A DNA stretch of 24,553 bases from an uncultured Bifidobacterium sp. (lineage in GTDB: Bacteria > Actinomycetota > Actinomycetes > Actinomycetales > Bifidobacteriaceae). The position numbers and the translations under genes are program-made. Location of the stretch: NCBI RefSeq assembly GCF_949292005.1, contig NZ_CASEXV010000003.1:1-24553 (forward strand), given 5' to 3'. The notes beneath the pieces were generated by a model that ran no database searches, was not told where the DNA came from, and worked only from the letters and a program-made list of their open reading frames with translations. Positions 1-7,978 of this stretch are shown piece by piece. How positions within the stretch are numbered: position 1 is the stretch's first letter; the number at the start of each line of letters is the position of its first letter.

Positions 1-196
1 AGGCGATGAGTATGCCAGGGCCGGCCAGCTGGATGGACTCGCTTGATCCATAGAAGAGTCCCGTTCCAATCGCCCCGCCGAGCGCGATGAGCTGGATGTG
101 CCGGTTCTTGAGCGTCTTGCTCAGCCCCGCGTCCTGTGGATTGGCATTCGTCGGCGATGCCGTGGCTCCGTTCTGGGATCGTGCGGTTGTATCCAT
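1..196 (-). CDS. Amino-acid permease, APC superfamily (partial, N-terminal part only)
   Basis: The gene reads leftward and runs off the window's left edge, so only about 65 N-terminal residues are visible. After a polar Asn/Thr-rich start of about 27 residues comes NRHIQLIALGGAIGTGLF, the hallmark of the first membrane segment in the amino-acid transporter (AAT) family of APC permeases (CycA, AnsP, LysP, GabP types). The family is known to import amino acids with protons. Nothing visible fixes the substrate. ATG at 196 is preferred because AGAGG lies five bases upstream; an ATG one codon earlier (199) leaves too little spacing. The gene is divergent from marR, with about 265 bases between the two starts. 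Confidence 0.85.
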   Translation of the reverse strand, partial: MDTTARSQNGATASPTNANPQDAGLSKTLKNRHIQLIALGGAIGTGLFYGSSESIQLAGPGILIA

Positions 197-329
197 CATG
201 TCCTCTCATCCCCGTGGCGCGCTCGGTGGCCGTCAGCCTTGACGCGACGAGGCACCACTGTAGGAGCAGCCTTGAATCTTGTGGGGCCTTGGTTCAAAAT
301 ATGCTCTTCTGCGGTGGTTGAGGAATGCG

Positions 330-354
330 TATTATCTCCAAGGGTAAGATAATA
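330..354. promoter_or_regulatory. Probable MarR operator (perfect inverted repeat) upstream of marR
   Basis: Perfect 8-base arms TATTATCT (330-337) and AGATAATA (347-354) flank a 9-base spacer. A -10-like TATACT (353-358) overlaps its right edge, so binding there would block transcription toward marR. A related sequence recurs before the ABC exporter genes at 971-995. Assignment to the neighbouring MarR protein is inferred. This site and the -10-like box are all I can identify in the 265-base gap between the permease and marR. Confidence 0.6.
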
Positions 355-461
355 TACTGTGACGATATCCGCCAGGGATCTGATGTTGAAGGGTCTCATG
401 ACACGGGATTCCAGTGTCCGCGGGTGGGCGACGGACCAGATGCCGAAAGGGGATTTTTGCC

Positions 462-944
462 ATGGGATACGAGCGGGAGGCCGTGGATGAGCTGTTCGCG
501 ACGGTGGCCGCGGGGCGGTCGCAGATGCAGACGAGGCTGATGCGCGCTGGCAAGGGGGAGCCCTTTGTGCTCAGGTATCTGCAACGACATGGCACCTGCA
601 CGCCATCGCGGCTCGCGGCGGCGTTGCGGGCAAGCTCCGGTCGGGTGTCGGCGCTTCTTACGGTGTTGGAACGCAAGGGTTTTGTGACTCGCGGCATGGA
701 TCCGTCCGATCGTCGGACCGTGCTGGTGAACCTCACCGACGCGGGCCGTGAGGAGGTCGAGCGTGGGTATGAGGAGATGAGATCGTCGATCTGCTGGATA
801 TTCCGACAGATGGGTGAGCGACGCACGCGGGAGTTCGTCGACTTGACCAAGGAGTTCTCGACGTACATGTCGCTGTGCCGCCCGGGCGAGCCCCGACCCA
901 CGCCCGAGGAGGTCGCGGCGGCGTTCGGCAACACGCCGAAATGA
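462..944 (+). CDS. MarR-family transcriptional regulator
   Basis: A 160-residue winged-helix protein, typical MarR length. The helix-turn-helix spans roughly residues 35-75 (a stretch around TPSRLAAAL and SGRVSALLTVLERKGFV). It is followed by the wing signature DPSDRRTVLVNLTDAGRE, the conserved D-x-R-R element of MarR proteins. The family binds DNA as dimers and is usually released by small phenolic, antimicrobial or bile-like ligands. Start ATG 462 has AGGGGA about nine bases upstream; an in-frame GTG at 414 has no ribosome site. It lies just before an ABC exporter pair, and operator-like repeats sit in front of both units. I therefore infer a local repressor of itself and of the exporter. 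The ligand is unknown. Confidence 0.88.
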   Translation: MGYEREAVDELFATVAAGRSQMQTRLMRAGKGEPFVLRYLQRHGTCTPSRLAAALRASSGRVSALLTVLERKGFVTRGMDPSDRRTVLVNLTDAGREEVERGYEEMRSSICWIFRQMGERRTREFVDLTKEFSTYMSLCRPGEPRPTPEEVAAAFGNTPK

Positions 945-970
945 TGGTGGGATGTGGATCTCACATAACT

Positions 971-995
971 AATTATCTTTGAGCGTAAGAATCTA
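971..995. promoter_or_regulatory. Second MarR-like operator, upstream of the ABC exporter genes
   Basis: Aligned without gaps, this 25-base stretch matches the site at 330-354 at 17 of 25 positions, sharing ATTATCT on the left and GTAAGA on the right. The right arm is degenerate (AGAATCTA instead of AGATAATA), so this would be a weaker site. A further CGTAAGA copy lies at 1013-1019, 29 bases after the one at 984-990. Shared control by MarR is inferred. Confidence 0.5.
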
Positions 996-1126
996 TCAGT
1001 TGAAGCTTAAGACGTAAGATGCTGGGGACAATCGTCGTGGTCCCACTCTCCGGTGCGTTGCGCGGGTCGTGGGTCCTTGTCGCTCCCCATCGTCGTTCCG
1101 GTGGTGCCCAGGGCGCTGTCACATCA

Positions 1127-1152
1127 GCCGTGGGGGTTCGAACCCCCACGGC
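1127..1152. promoter_or_regulatory. Perfect 26-base palindrome in the exporter leader
   Basis: The left half is GCCGTGGGGGTTC and the right half is its exact complement, centred on TTCGAA at 1137-1142. As RNA it would fold into a 10-bp GC-rich hairpin with a six-base loop. It ends about six bases before the ribosome-binding GAAGGA of the first ABC gene. No T-run follows, so it is not a classic terminator. An attenuator, a translation-controlling hairpin or a protein-binding palindrome are all possible. Confidence 0.5.
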
Positions 1153-1170
1153 ACGGCGGGAAGGAATCCC

Positions 1171-2940
1171 ATGTTTCGTATCTCCCGATATCTGTCCAAG
1201 GGCGAGGTGGGGCAGCTGGCCCTCGGGCTGCTGTTCGTCGTCGGTCAGGTCTGGCTCGACCTGCGGCTCCCCGATTACATGTCGGACATCACGGTTCTTG
1301 TCGAGACGCCGGGAAGCCAGATGCGGGACATCTGGGTGGCGGGCGGCAAGATGCTCCTCGTGTCGCTGGGGTCGGTGCTGTGCGCGGTGATCACCGGATT
1401 CATCGCGGCCCGCGTGGCGGCCTCGTTCGGGAAGCGCCTGCGGTCGATGGAGTTTGCGTCGGTGGAGTCCTTCGGACCCGAGGAGATGGGACGCTTCTCC
1501 ACGGCCAGTCTGATCACCCGGTCGACCAACGACATCACCCAGATACAGATGTTCATCACCATGGGACTCCTCCTGCTGGTCCGCGCGCCGATCATGGCCG
1601 TGTGGGCTCTGATCAAAATCGCGGGCAAGGGATTCGAATGGACGCTTGCCACTGGCGTCGCCGTCGTCATACTTATGGCCGCCGTGGCCATTCTCATGTG
1701 GATGGTCCTCCCCAAGTTCCGCAGCATGCAGCGCCTGACCGACAACATCAACGATGTGGCTCGTGAGAACCTCACCGGGCTGCGCGTCGTCAGAGCCTAC
1801 AACGCCGAGGAGTATGAGGAGCGCAAGTTCGCCGGCGCCAACCGTGATCTCACCGACACCCAGCTGTTCACCAACCGGTCGATGGCCATCATGATGCCCT
1901 TGATGAACACGGTGCTGAACGGCCTGATGCTCGCCGTCTATTGGATCGGCGCCTACCTGATCGAGGAGGCGGGCGCCTCCGACAGGCTCACGCTGTTCTC
2001 CAACATGGTGGTCTTCTCCAGCTACTCGGTGCAGGTCATCATGGCGTTCCTCCTCATGAGCATGGTGTTCGTGCTTCTTCCCCGTGCCGACGTGTCCGCG
2101 CGAAGGGTGCTTGAGGTCATCGCCACGAAGCCTGCCGTCGTAGCGGGCGGCCGGCACGACGGGGAGCCGGGTATGAGCGGAACGGTCGAGTTCCGTGACG
2201 TGAGCTTCACCTATCCCGGGTCGCGCGAGCCGATGCTGCGTGACGTGAGCTTCACCGCGCGTCCCGGGCAGACCGTGGCGTTCATAGGGTCGACCGGGTC
2301 GGGGAAATCCACGCTGGTCAACCTTGTGCCGCGGCTCTATGACGTGACCGGTGGTCAGGTTCTGGTCGACGGGGTGGATGTGCGCGATTACGACACCGAG
2401 TCGCTGAGGTCCAGAATTGGTTATGTTCCTCAGAAGTCGGTGCTTTTCAAAGGGACCGTTGCGTCCAACATCTGCTATGGAGCGGACGTCGAGGACTTGG
2501 ACCGTGTGCGGCGTGCGGCCCATGTGGCCCAGGCCGACGAGTTCATCGACCGGATGGACGGCGGCTACGACGCGCGCATATCCCAAGGTGGCGAGAACGT
2601 CTCCGGCGGGCAGAAACAGCGGCTGTCCATCGCGAGGGCCGTGTACCGCGATCCTCCGATATTGGTTTTCGACGACTCGTTCAGCGCGCTGGACTTCCGC
2701 ACGGATCGCGCGGTGCGTGAGGCGCTTCACGAACGGATGTCCTCAGCAACCGTCCTCCTCGTCGCCCAGCGGGTGGGAACCATCATGGGAGCCGACCGCA
2801 TCGTCGTGCTCGACGATGGCCGGGTGGTCGGTCAGGGAACGCATCGTGATCTGCTGCGGACCTGCCCGGTGTACAGACAGATAGCGCAGTCGCAGCTGAG
2901 CGAAAGCGAGTTGGGCATGGCGGACAAGGAGCGTGGATGA
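1171..2940 (+). CDS. ABC exporter half-transporter with degenerate ATP site (heterodimer subunit 1)
   Basis: A 589-residue type IV (ABCB-like) half-transporter: six membrane helices within about residues 15-310, then an ATPase domain. Walker A is GSTGSGKST (373-381), the Q-loop Gln is 421, and the signature is intact VSGGQ (477-481). The catalytic Glu after Walker B is replaced by Asp (FDDS, residues 500-503), and the H-loop His is replaced by Gln (533, in AQR). These changes mark the degenerate-site subunit of heterodimeric exporters such as TM287/288, BmrCD and LmrCD. Start ATG 1171 has GAAGGA about six bases upstream; longer in-frame starts lack one. The next gene overlaps its stop by ATGA. 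It likely pumps drugs, bile acids or lipids outward; the substrate cannot be read from sequence. Confidence 0.92.
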   Translation: MFRISRYLSKGEVGQLALGLLFVVGQVWLDLRLPDYMSDITVLVETPGSQMRDIWVAGGKMLLVSLGSVLCAVITGFIAARVAASFGKRLRSMEFASVESFGPEEMGRFSTASLITRSTNDITQIQMFITMGLLLLVRAPIMAVWALIKIAGKGFEWTLATGVAVVILMAAVAILMWMVLPKFRSMQRLTDNINDVARENLTGLRVVRAYNAEEYEERKFAGANRDLTDTQLFTNRSMAIMMPLMNTVLNGLMLAVYWIGAYLIEEAGASDRLTLFSNMVVFSSYSVQVIMAFLLMSMVFVLLPRADVSARRVLEVIATKPAVVAGGRHDGEPGMSGTVEFRDVSFTYPGSREPMLRDVSFTARPGQTVAFIGSTGSGKSTLVNLVPRLYDVTGGQVLVDGVDVRDYDTESLRSRIGYVPQKSVLFKGTVASNICYGADVEDLDRVRRAAHVAQADEFIDRMDGGYDARISQGGENVSGGQKQRLSIARAVYRDPPILVFDDSFSALDFRTDRAVREALHERMSSATVLLVAQRVGTIMGADRIVVLDDGRVVGQGTHRDLLRTCPVYRQIAQSQLSESELGMADKERG

Positions 2941-4799
2941 TGGCTAACGCACGAATGGGACATGGTCCTGGGGGCCCTGGTGGACCTGGCGGCCGTGCGG
3001 TCGAGCGCCCGCATGACTTCGCCGCGGTGATGGCGAAGCTTGCGCGGTACAGCCGACGATACGTCCCCGCCACCGTGGTGGCGTTGGTTCTCGGGGCCGC
3101 GGGCACGGTGTGCCAGATCATTGGCCCCGACAGACTCCGTGACATCACCAACGAGATCCTCAAGGGGCTTCCGTCACTGGTCAACGGCAAGCCCGTCATG
3201 GGATCCGTGGATCTGCAGGCGGTGGGGCGCATCGCGTGGATTCTTGTGGGATTGTACGTGGGATACGCGCTGCTGGGCTATGTTCAGAGCTGGATCATGG
3301 CGGACGTCACCCAGCGCACCGCGCAGAATCTTCGCAAATCCATAAGCAGCACCATCAACAGGCTTCCTCTACGGTATTTCGACCGCACCAGTCATGGGGA
3401 CGTGCTGTCGCGCATCACCAACGATGTTGACGCGATCGGCCAGACACTCGGACAGTCCCTCGGTTCCCTCATCACCTCGGTGACGCTGTTCGTGGGGTCG
3501 TTGGTGATGATGTTCCGCAACGACGTGGTCATGACGTTGTGGGCCATTGGGGCGAGCGTGCTGGGGATGGTCATCATGGGCGTGATCATGGGGACGTCCC
3601 AGCGGTTCTTCGTCAGACAGCAGCAGGCGCTGGGGGATGTCAACGGGCACGTCGAGGAGATGTACACCGGGCATATCGTCGTCAAAACCTACAACGGCGA
3701 GGCCGATGCCATCCGCCGCTTCGAACGGTACAACACCGACCTGTACGATTCGGGCTGGAAAAGCCAGTTCCTTTCTGGTCTGATGATGCCGCTGATGAAT
3801 CTGGTCGGCAATCTGGGATATGTGGTCGTCTGTGTGGTGGGCGCGTCGAGGGCGATGGACGGGACCATCTCCTTCGGGGTGATCGTGGCGTTCATGATGT
3901 ACATCCGAATGTTCACCCAGCCGTTGGCCCAGTTCGCGCAGGCTTTCCAGAACCTGCAGAGATGCGCGGCGGCCTCGGAGCGCGTCTTCGCTTTCCTCGA
4001 GGAGACGCCCATGCCTGACGAGTCGGGCAAGCCCTGTCTGTTGGGAAGCGCCGCCCAGGTTCGTGGGGACGTGGTGTTCGATCATGTGTGTTTCGGATAC
4101 GACCCGGATTCGCTGATCATTCATGATTTCTCGGCGGTCGTTCCGGCCGGTGGGAAGGTCGCCATTGTGGGTCCCACGGGCGCGGGCAAGACAACGATGG
4201 TGAACCTGCTGATGCGGTTCTACGAGATATCTGACGGCTCGATCAGCATCGACGGCATCGACACGCGGTCGGTTCCGCGCTCGAACGTGCACGAGCAGTT
4301 CGGCATGGTGCTCCAGGACACGTGGGTTTTCCGGGGGACGATGCGCGAGAACGTCCGATACGCGCAGTCCGGGGTTTCGGACGCGGCGGTGGAGAACGCA
4401 TGTCGTGCGGTTGGACTGGACCGATACATCCGATCGCTTCCGCAGGGATACGACACGGTGATCGAGGGGGAATCCCAGCTGTCCCAAGGTCAGAGGCAGC
4501 TTCTCACCATCGCACGGGCAATGGTGAGAGACGCTCCGATACTGATTCTGGACGAGGCCACATCGTCGGTGGACACGCGCACCGAGGAGCTCATCCAGAA
4601 GGCGATGGACTCGCTGACGGTGGGACGCACCAGCTTCGTCATTGCCCATAGGCTATCCACAATCCGCAACGCCGACATGATTCTCGTCATGAACCACGGG
4701 GACATCGTCGAACGGGGAACCCATGACGAGCTGCTGGCGGCCAAGGGATTCTACGCGGACCTGTACAACAGCCAGTTTGCGCTGGGGGATATGGGCTGA
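2937..4799 (+). CDS. ABC exporter half-transporter with catalytic ATP site (heterodimer subunit 2)
   Basis: A 620-residue partner of the preceding gene. A Gly/Pro-rich cytoplasmic head (residues 7-20) precedes six membrane helices and an ATPase domain. Walker A begins at residue 412 (GPTGAGKTT). Walker B ends in D539-E540 with the catalytic Glu present, and the H-loop has His571. Its signature is the weak LSQGQ (515-519) rather than LSGGQ. Paired with subunit 1, its good Walker motifs meet the good signature of the partner, and its weak signature meets the partner's Asp/Gln site. That gives one active and one degenerate site, as in known asymmetric exporters. ATG 2937 overlaps the upstream stop; the adjacent ATG at 2940 has better spacing (8 bases) from AAGGAG and is an equal alternative. 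Confidence 0.92.
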   Translation: MMANARMGHGPGGPGGPGGRAVERPHDFAAVMAKLARYSRRYVPATVVALVLGAAGTVCQIIGPDRLRDITNEILKGLPSLVNGKPVMGSVDLQAVGRIAWILVGLYVGYALLGYVQSWIMADVTQRTAQNLRKSISSTINRLPLRYFDRTSHGDVLSRITNDVDAIGQTLGQSLGSLITSVTLFVGSLVMMFRNDVVMTLWAIGASVLGMVIMGVIMGTSQRFFVRQQQALGDVNGHVEEMYTGHIVVKTYNGEADAIRRFERYNTDLYDSGWKSQFLSGLMMPLMNLVGNLGYVVVCVVGASRAMDGTISFGVIVAFMMYIRMFTQPLAQFAQAFQNLQRCAAASERVFAFLEETPMPDESGKPCLLGSAAQVRGDVVFDHVCFGYDPDSLIIHDFSAVVPAGGKVAIVGPTGAGKTTMVNLLMRFYEISDGSISIDGIDTRSVPRSNVHEQFGMVLQDTWVFRGTMRENVRYAQSGVSDAAVENACRAVGLDRYIRSLPQGYDTVIEGESQLSQGQRQLLTIARAMVRDAPILILDEATSSVDTRTEELIQKAMDSLTVGRTSFVIAHRLSTIRNADMILVMNHGDIVERGTHDELLAAKGFYADLYNSQFALGDMG

Positions 4800-4839
4800 T
4801 CGTCGTCGCGTGCGCAGCGGGCGTGATGAAGAAATCGCG

Positions 4840-5898
4840 TCAGGAGGTGAAAACCGTTCCCGGGAAGTCGCCGCCGATTGTCGCATGCAGATCGGCGGAC
4901 AGCGTAAGGCAACTGAAAGGGAGAAGCGGCAGCAGGGCCTCCACGGGCAGCAGGAACAACGCGGTGGCCAGTCCATCCGCTGTGGCGGTCGGGTATGCGA
5001 TTTCCCGCCCGTCACCGTCCCGGTCTGGCACGTGCGTCCAGGTGGCGGCGACATCCGTCACCGGCATTCCATCCAATGCGTTGATGAGATGATGCGCCTC
5101 CAGAGCGGCTGACGCCCGCCAGTGGCGCCGGCTTGGCGACGACGCGCACAACGCTCCGGACGACAGTCGCGCGACTCCGACTCCCGCATCCTCGTCGCGT
5201 GGGTCCTCCAATCCCACCGCAAGCGGCTCGTCCGCTCGCGCACGCATATCTCCGCCGGCGTTGACGAGAAACTCGCGGCCTGGGTCCTCGTCCAGCAGGA
5301 CAGAGGTCATGAGGTCCACAAGGAACCCCTTGCCGCACAGGCCGAAATCAAGGTGGAGAGGACCGCGGGTACGCAGCGTGGTCCCGTTTCTGACGACGTC
5401 ATGTTCCCACGTGGGTCGTCCATGGAGGCTTCCCAGATGATCGGGGGCGTCTGCGGCCATACGGAATGTGAGGTCCGAGCCGTATCCGAGCCTCATGAGA
5501 TCCTCGCCCACGCAGGGGTCGAGACGACCGCCCGCCAGATCCACAAAGCGGTCGGTGAGGTCGAACAACGGCGACGACCATTCGGGAAAATCGAATGCGC
5601 CGCCATGTGTGGCGCGGCTCATAAGCCCCACCAGGGAGTCCTCGCGGAAACGGGAGAGCGTCGCCTCGAAATCCTCGATGAGTTGGATGAGCCGGGTTCT
5701 GGTGGCATCGCAGATTGGGCCGCTTGATTGGATGATCACTCCCGTGCCGACGGCATTGGGGAAGATCGCCCGATACCGCAGATGATTCGCGCCATCACGA
5801 GCGATGGGGGTCATGGCGACGTCGGGACCGCACAGGGTGGAACGATCGGCGGAGCCAAGGGTGGTTCCCGGTCCGTCCTGATTCCGTGCGGTTCGCAT
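4840..5898 (-). CDS. apbE: FAD:protein FMN transferase (ApbE family)
   Basis: ApbE enzymes take FAD and covalently attach FMN to a Ser/Thr of target flavoproteins. Numbering from ATG 5898 (352 residues), I see DFGLCGKG (184-191), the family's G-x-x-x-KG element; NAGGD (213-217), the nucleotide-binding loop; HHLINALDG (269-277), matching the H-I-I-D/N-P-x-T-G region; and ADGLATAL (307-314), the Asp/Thr metal-binding motif. The start is uncertain. ATG 5898 has GGAGG only two bases upstream, ATG 5943 and ATG 5814 have none, and the conserved domain would fit even the shortest form. No version carries a signal peptide or lipobox. It is divergent from the FTR1 gene, and its expected substrate is the FMN-binding lipoprotein at 13442. 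Confidence 0.88.
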   Translation of the reverse strand: MRTARNQDGPGTTLGSADRSTLCGPDVAMTPIARDGANHLRYRAIFPNAVGTGVIIQSSGPICDATRTRLIQLIEDFEATLSRFREDSLVGLMSRATHGGAFDFPEWSSPLFDLTDRFVDLAGGRLDPCVGEDLMRLGYGSDLTFRMAADAPDHLGSLHGRPTWEHDVVRNGTTLRTRGPLHLDFGLCGKGFLVDLMTSVLLDEDPGREFLVNAGGDMRARADEPLAVGLEDPRDEDAGVGVARLSSGALCASSPSRRHWRASAALEAHHLINALDGMPVTDVAATWTHVPDRDGDGREIAYPTATADGLATALFLLPVEALLPLLPFSCLTLSADLHATIGGDFPGTVFTS

Positions 5899-6145
5899 GG
5901 CCTCCATGCTAGTGGCTGGATCGTCGCCATGAGTGTTTCGCATAGTGAGATGCGGGGTGCTTCGGCGTGTGAGGGAATGCGAGGAAACGCCGGGAAAATC
6001 GATCCTCCAATACAACGGTTTGGAACAAAAAACAAGACTGGTGTTTCAGTCCGTTTCCTCTAGCTTGGGATGTGGATTTCGCCTGTGGTCATCGATGTGG
6101 GCGAGTCGCGTGGGTTCGGCCGATGCCGGATCCGACGGAGGAGAG
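5899..6145. other. Divergent intergenic region of the iron locus
   Basis: About 250 bases between apbE and the FTR1 gene. It is locally AT-richer at 6003-6062, where promoters for both directions probably lie. I see a short inverted repeat, GACTG (6036-6040) and CAGTC (6047-6051). On the minus strand TTGTTT and TATTGG sit 17 bases apart as a weak promoter candidate. I looked for a DtxR/IdeR-type or Fur-type box and found no convincing match. If apbE starts at 5943, it takes up the first 45 bases of this region. Confidence 0.4.
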
Positions 6146-7978
6146 ATGGGAGAACGGGCGATGGGCATCACCACGCGGTCAGGACGTCGCGTCAAGGCGT
6201 CCGTGATGGTGGCGGTGTTCGTCGTGGCGTTCCTGTCTGCCGTCACGATCATGGGGGCGTCGTCGCTTGTTCAAGCATCCGCCGACACGGCCTCCGCGGA
6301 TATCGCTGAGATCGCCACAACGTCCGCCGCCACAATATCGCCGACGTCATCCACGGACTACGAGTCATGGTCCGCCGTGGCGGACTCCATCGTGACGCAG
6401 ATGGGGAAGGCGCGGAACCAGTACCATGCCGGAGACGTGTCCACCGCCTCGTCGACGTTCATGTCCGCCTACAATTCGCTGTACGTGGCTTCCAATTTCG
6501 CGGCCGTCGTGCGCGACACATTGGGATCCGACAGACAGACGGGTCTGCAGGATGAATTCACCGCCATGCAGACGCTATTCTTCGCCGAGGGGAATGCGGA
6601 CGCCATAGACAAGGGCATCGAAGCACTTGGCCAGGGCCTCTCCTCCGCGTCGACCGCGCTCGATGCCACCGCATCCCTCGCTTCTCCATCGACATACGCC
6701 AAGGAGCAGGCCGCGCAGATAGCTGCGGACCGCAAACGTCTCGATGCCGCGAAGAAAAAAAACACCGGCAAGGGCGATCGGACGTGGACCGATGTGGCCG
6801 ACGATATGTCCACGATTCTTGACCGGGCGTACGCGCGCTACGCCGCGGGAGAGGGCTCGGCGGGAGCCGGGCTGGTCAACGAGGTGTACTACCAGCATTA
6901 CGAGAAGCTCGGCTTCGAGAAGAACGTCATGAACGTGATCAGCGGCAGCCGAGTCTCGCAGGTCGAATACCGATTCAAGAGGATTCGGCAGGCGATGATG
7001 GCCGGGACGATGCCGAAGAAGGACGTCAAAATCCTGGTGGCGGGGCTCAAGGCCATGCTCGTCGAGGATGCCGCCACCCTCGACGCCGGCTCCGGTTCGG
7101 ATGTCTCAATCTTTACCCGTTTCGTCACAAGCGCGTTCGGGCAGGCCTTCCTCATCCTTCTTCGTGAGGGTTTGGAGGCGATTCTCGTCGTCGCCGCCAT
7201 AGTGGCCTACCTTGTCAAATCCGGGAACCGCCGGATGACCAGATGGGTGTATCTGGGAATCGTTCTGGGGCTGGTCGCCAGCGGAATCCTCGCTTTCGCG
7301 TTCACCATGCTGTTCGGCGGATCCGGGCCGCAACAGGAGATCACCGAGGGTGTTGTCGCTCTGGTGGCCATGCTCATGCTTCTTTACACCAGCAACTGGA
7401 TGCTGTCGAAATCGTCAGTTGAGGCGTGGAACAGCTATATCGCTGCCAAAACGTTGTCCGCAGTGTCCGCCGGAAGCCTTCTGTCGTTGGTCGTGCTGAG
7501 CTTCCTGACGGTGTTCCGCGAGGGTGCGGAGACCGTGATCTTTTATCAGGCGATGCTGTCGATGACCGACGGCGACACCACCGGAGTCTGGCTTGGAGCC
7601 CTGTGCGCGGCCGTCGTTCTCGTGGCTGTGTTCCTGCTCATCCGATACACGTCCGTGCGTATACCAATACGGCCTTTCTTCATCGTCACCAGCGTTCTTA
7701 TGGCCGTGCTTGTCGTCGCCTTCGCGGGTGGTGGTGTGCACGCGCTGATCGAAGGCGATCTTGTCGACGGACATTACGTGGTCGGAGCACCCACGAGCGA
7801 TTGGCTGGGTCTTTATCCCTACTGGGAGACTCTGGTCGCGCAGGTCGTGGCCGCTGCGGCGGTGGCCGTGCTCATGGGCGTGGGATGGGCATCGAGTCGT
7901 GGCGGTTCACCGGGACGTGGGGCTGAACCGGCCGTCAAAAAGACCACCGACAAACAAGAGAAGGAACACAACCAATGA
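6146..7978 (+). CDS. FTR1-family iron permease with duplicated extracellular domain
   Basis: A 610-residue protein. A signal/anchor helix (about 15-38) is followed by a roughly 300-residue helical extracellular region and then a seven-helix FTR1/EfeU-type permease. The two iron-binding R-E-x-x-E motifs are present: REGLE at 340-344 and REGAE at 458-462. In yeast Ftr1 and bacterial EfeU such Glu residues carry iron through the membrane. The extracellular region holds two related repeats, about 75-172 and 214-311, each opening with W-x-x-V-A-D and ending A-x-T-L/A-L-D. Start ATG 6146 lies after GGAGGAGAG; ATG 6161 is also possible and keeps the signal. The gene overlaps the P19 gene by ATGA. 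From memory this is the B. breve bfeU equivalent. Confidence 0.9.
   Translation: MGERAMGITTRSGRRVKASVMVAVFVVAFLSAVTIMGASSLVQASADTASADIAEIATTSAATISPTSSTDYESWSAVADSIVTQMGKARNQYHAGDVSTASSTFMSAYNSLYVASNFAAVVRDTLGSDRQTGLQDEFTAMQTLFFAEGNADAIDKGIEALGQGLSSASTALDATASLASPSTYAKEQAAQIAADRKRLDAAKKKNTGKGDRTWTDVADDMSTILDRAYARYAAGEGSAGAGLVNEVYYQHYEKLGFEKNVMNVISGSRVSQVEYRFKRIRQAMMAGTMPKKDVKILVAGLKAMLVEDAATLDAGSGSDVSIFTRFVTSAFGQAFLILLREGLEAILVVAAIVAYLVKSGNRRMTRWVYLGIVLGLVASGILAFAFTMLFGGSGPQQEITEGVVALVAMLMLLYTSNWMLSKSSVEAWNSYIAAKTLSAVSAGSLLSLVVLSFLTVFREGAETVIFYQAMLSMTDGDTTGVWLGALCAAVVLVAVFLLIRYTSVRIPIRPFFIVTSVLMAVLVVAFAGGGVHALIEGDLVDGHYVVGAPTSDWLGLYPYWETLVAQVVAAAAVAVLMGVGWASSRGGSPGRGAEPAVKKTTDKQEKEHNQ

Noticed and set aside
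1050..1155. Possible tRNA ending in a T-arm-like GGTTCGAACC
   Set aside because: No matching acceptor stem, D-arm or anticodon arm can be drawn upstream, and the symmetry extends beyond a T-arm. Kept only as a palindrome.
973..2730. 585-residue open frame on the minus strand
   Set aside because: Antisense to the first ABC exporter gene. Its His/Arg/Asp-rich composition is a high-GC shadow and it has no family motif.
3369..4649. 426-residue open frame on the minus strand
   Set aside because: Fully antisense to the second ABC exporter gene, which has every expected motif; composition is that of a shadow frame.
5899..6145. DtxR/IdeR or Fur box controlling the iron operon
   Set aside because: Expected biologically, but no stretch resembles either consensus well enough to report.
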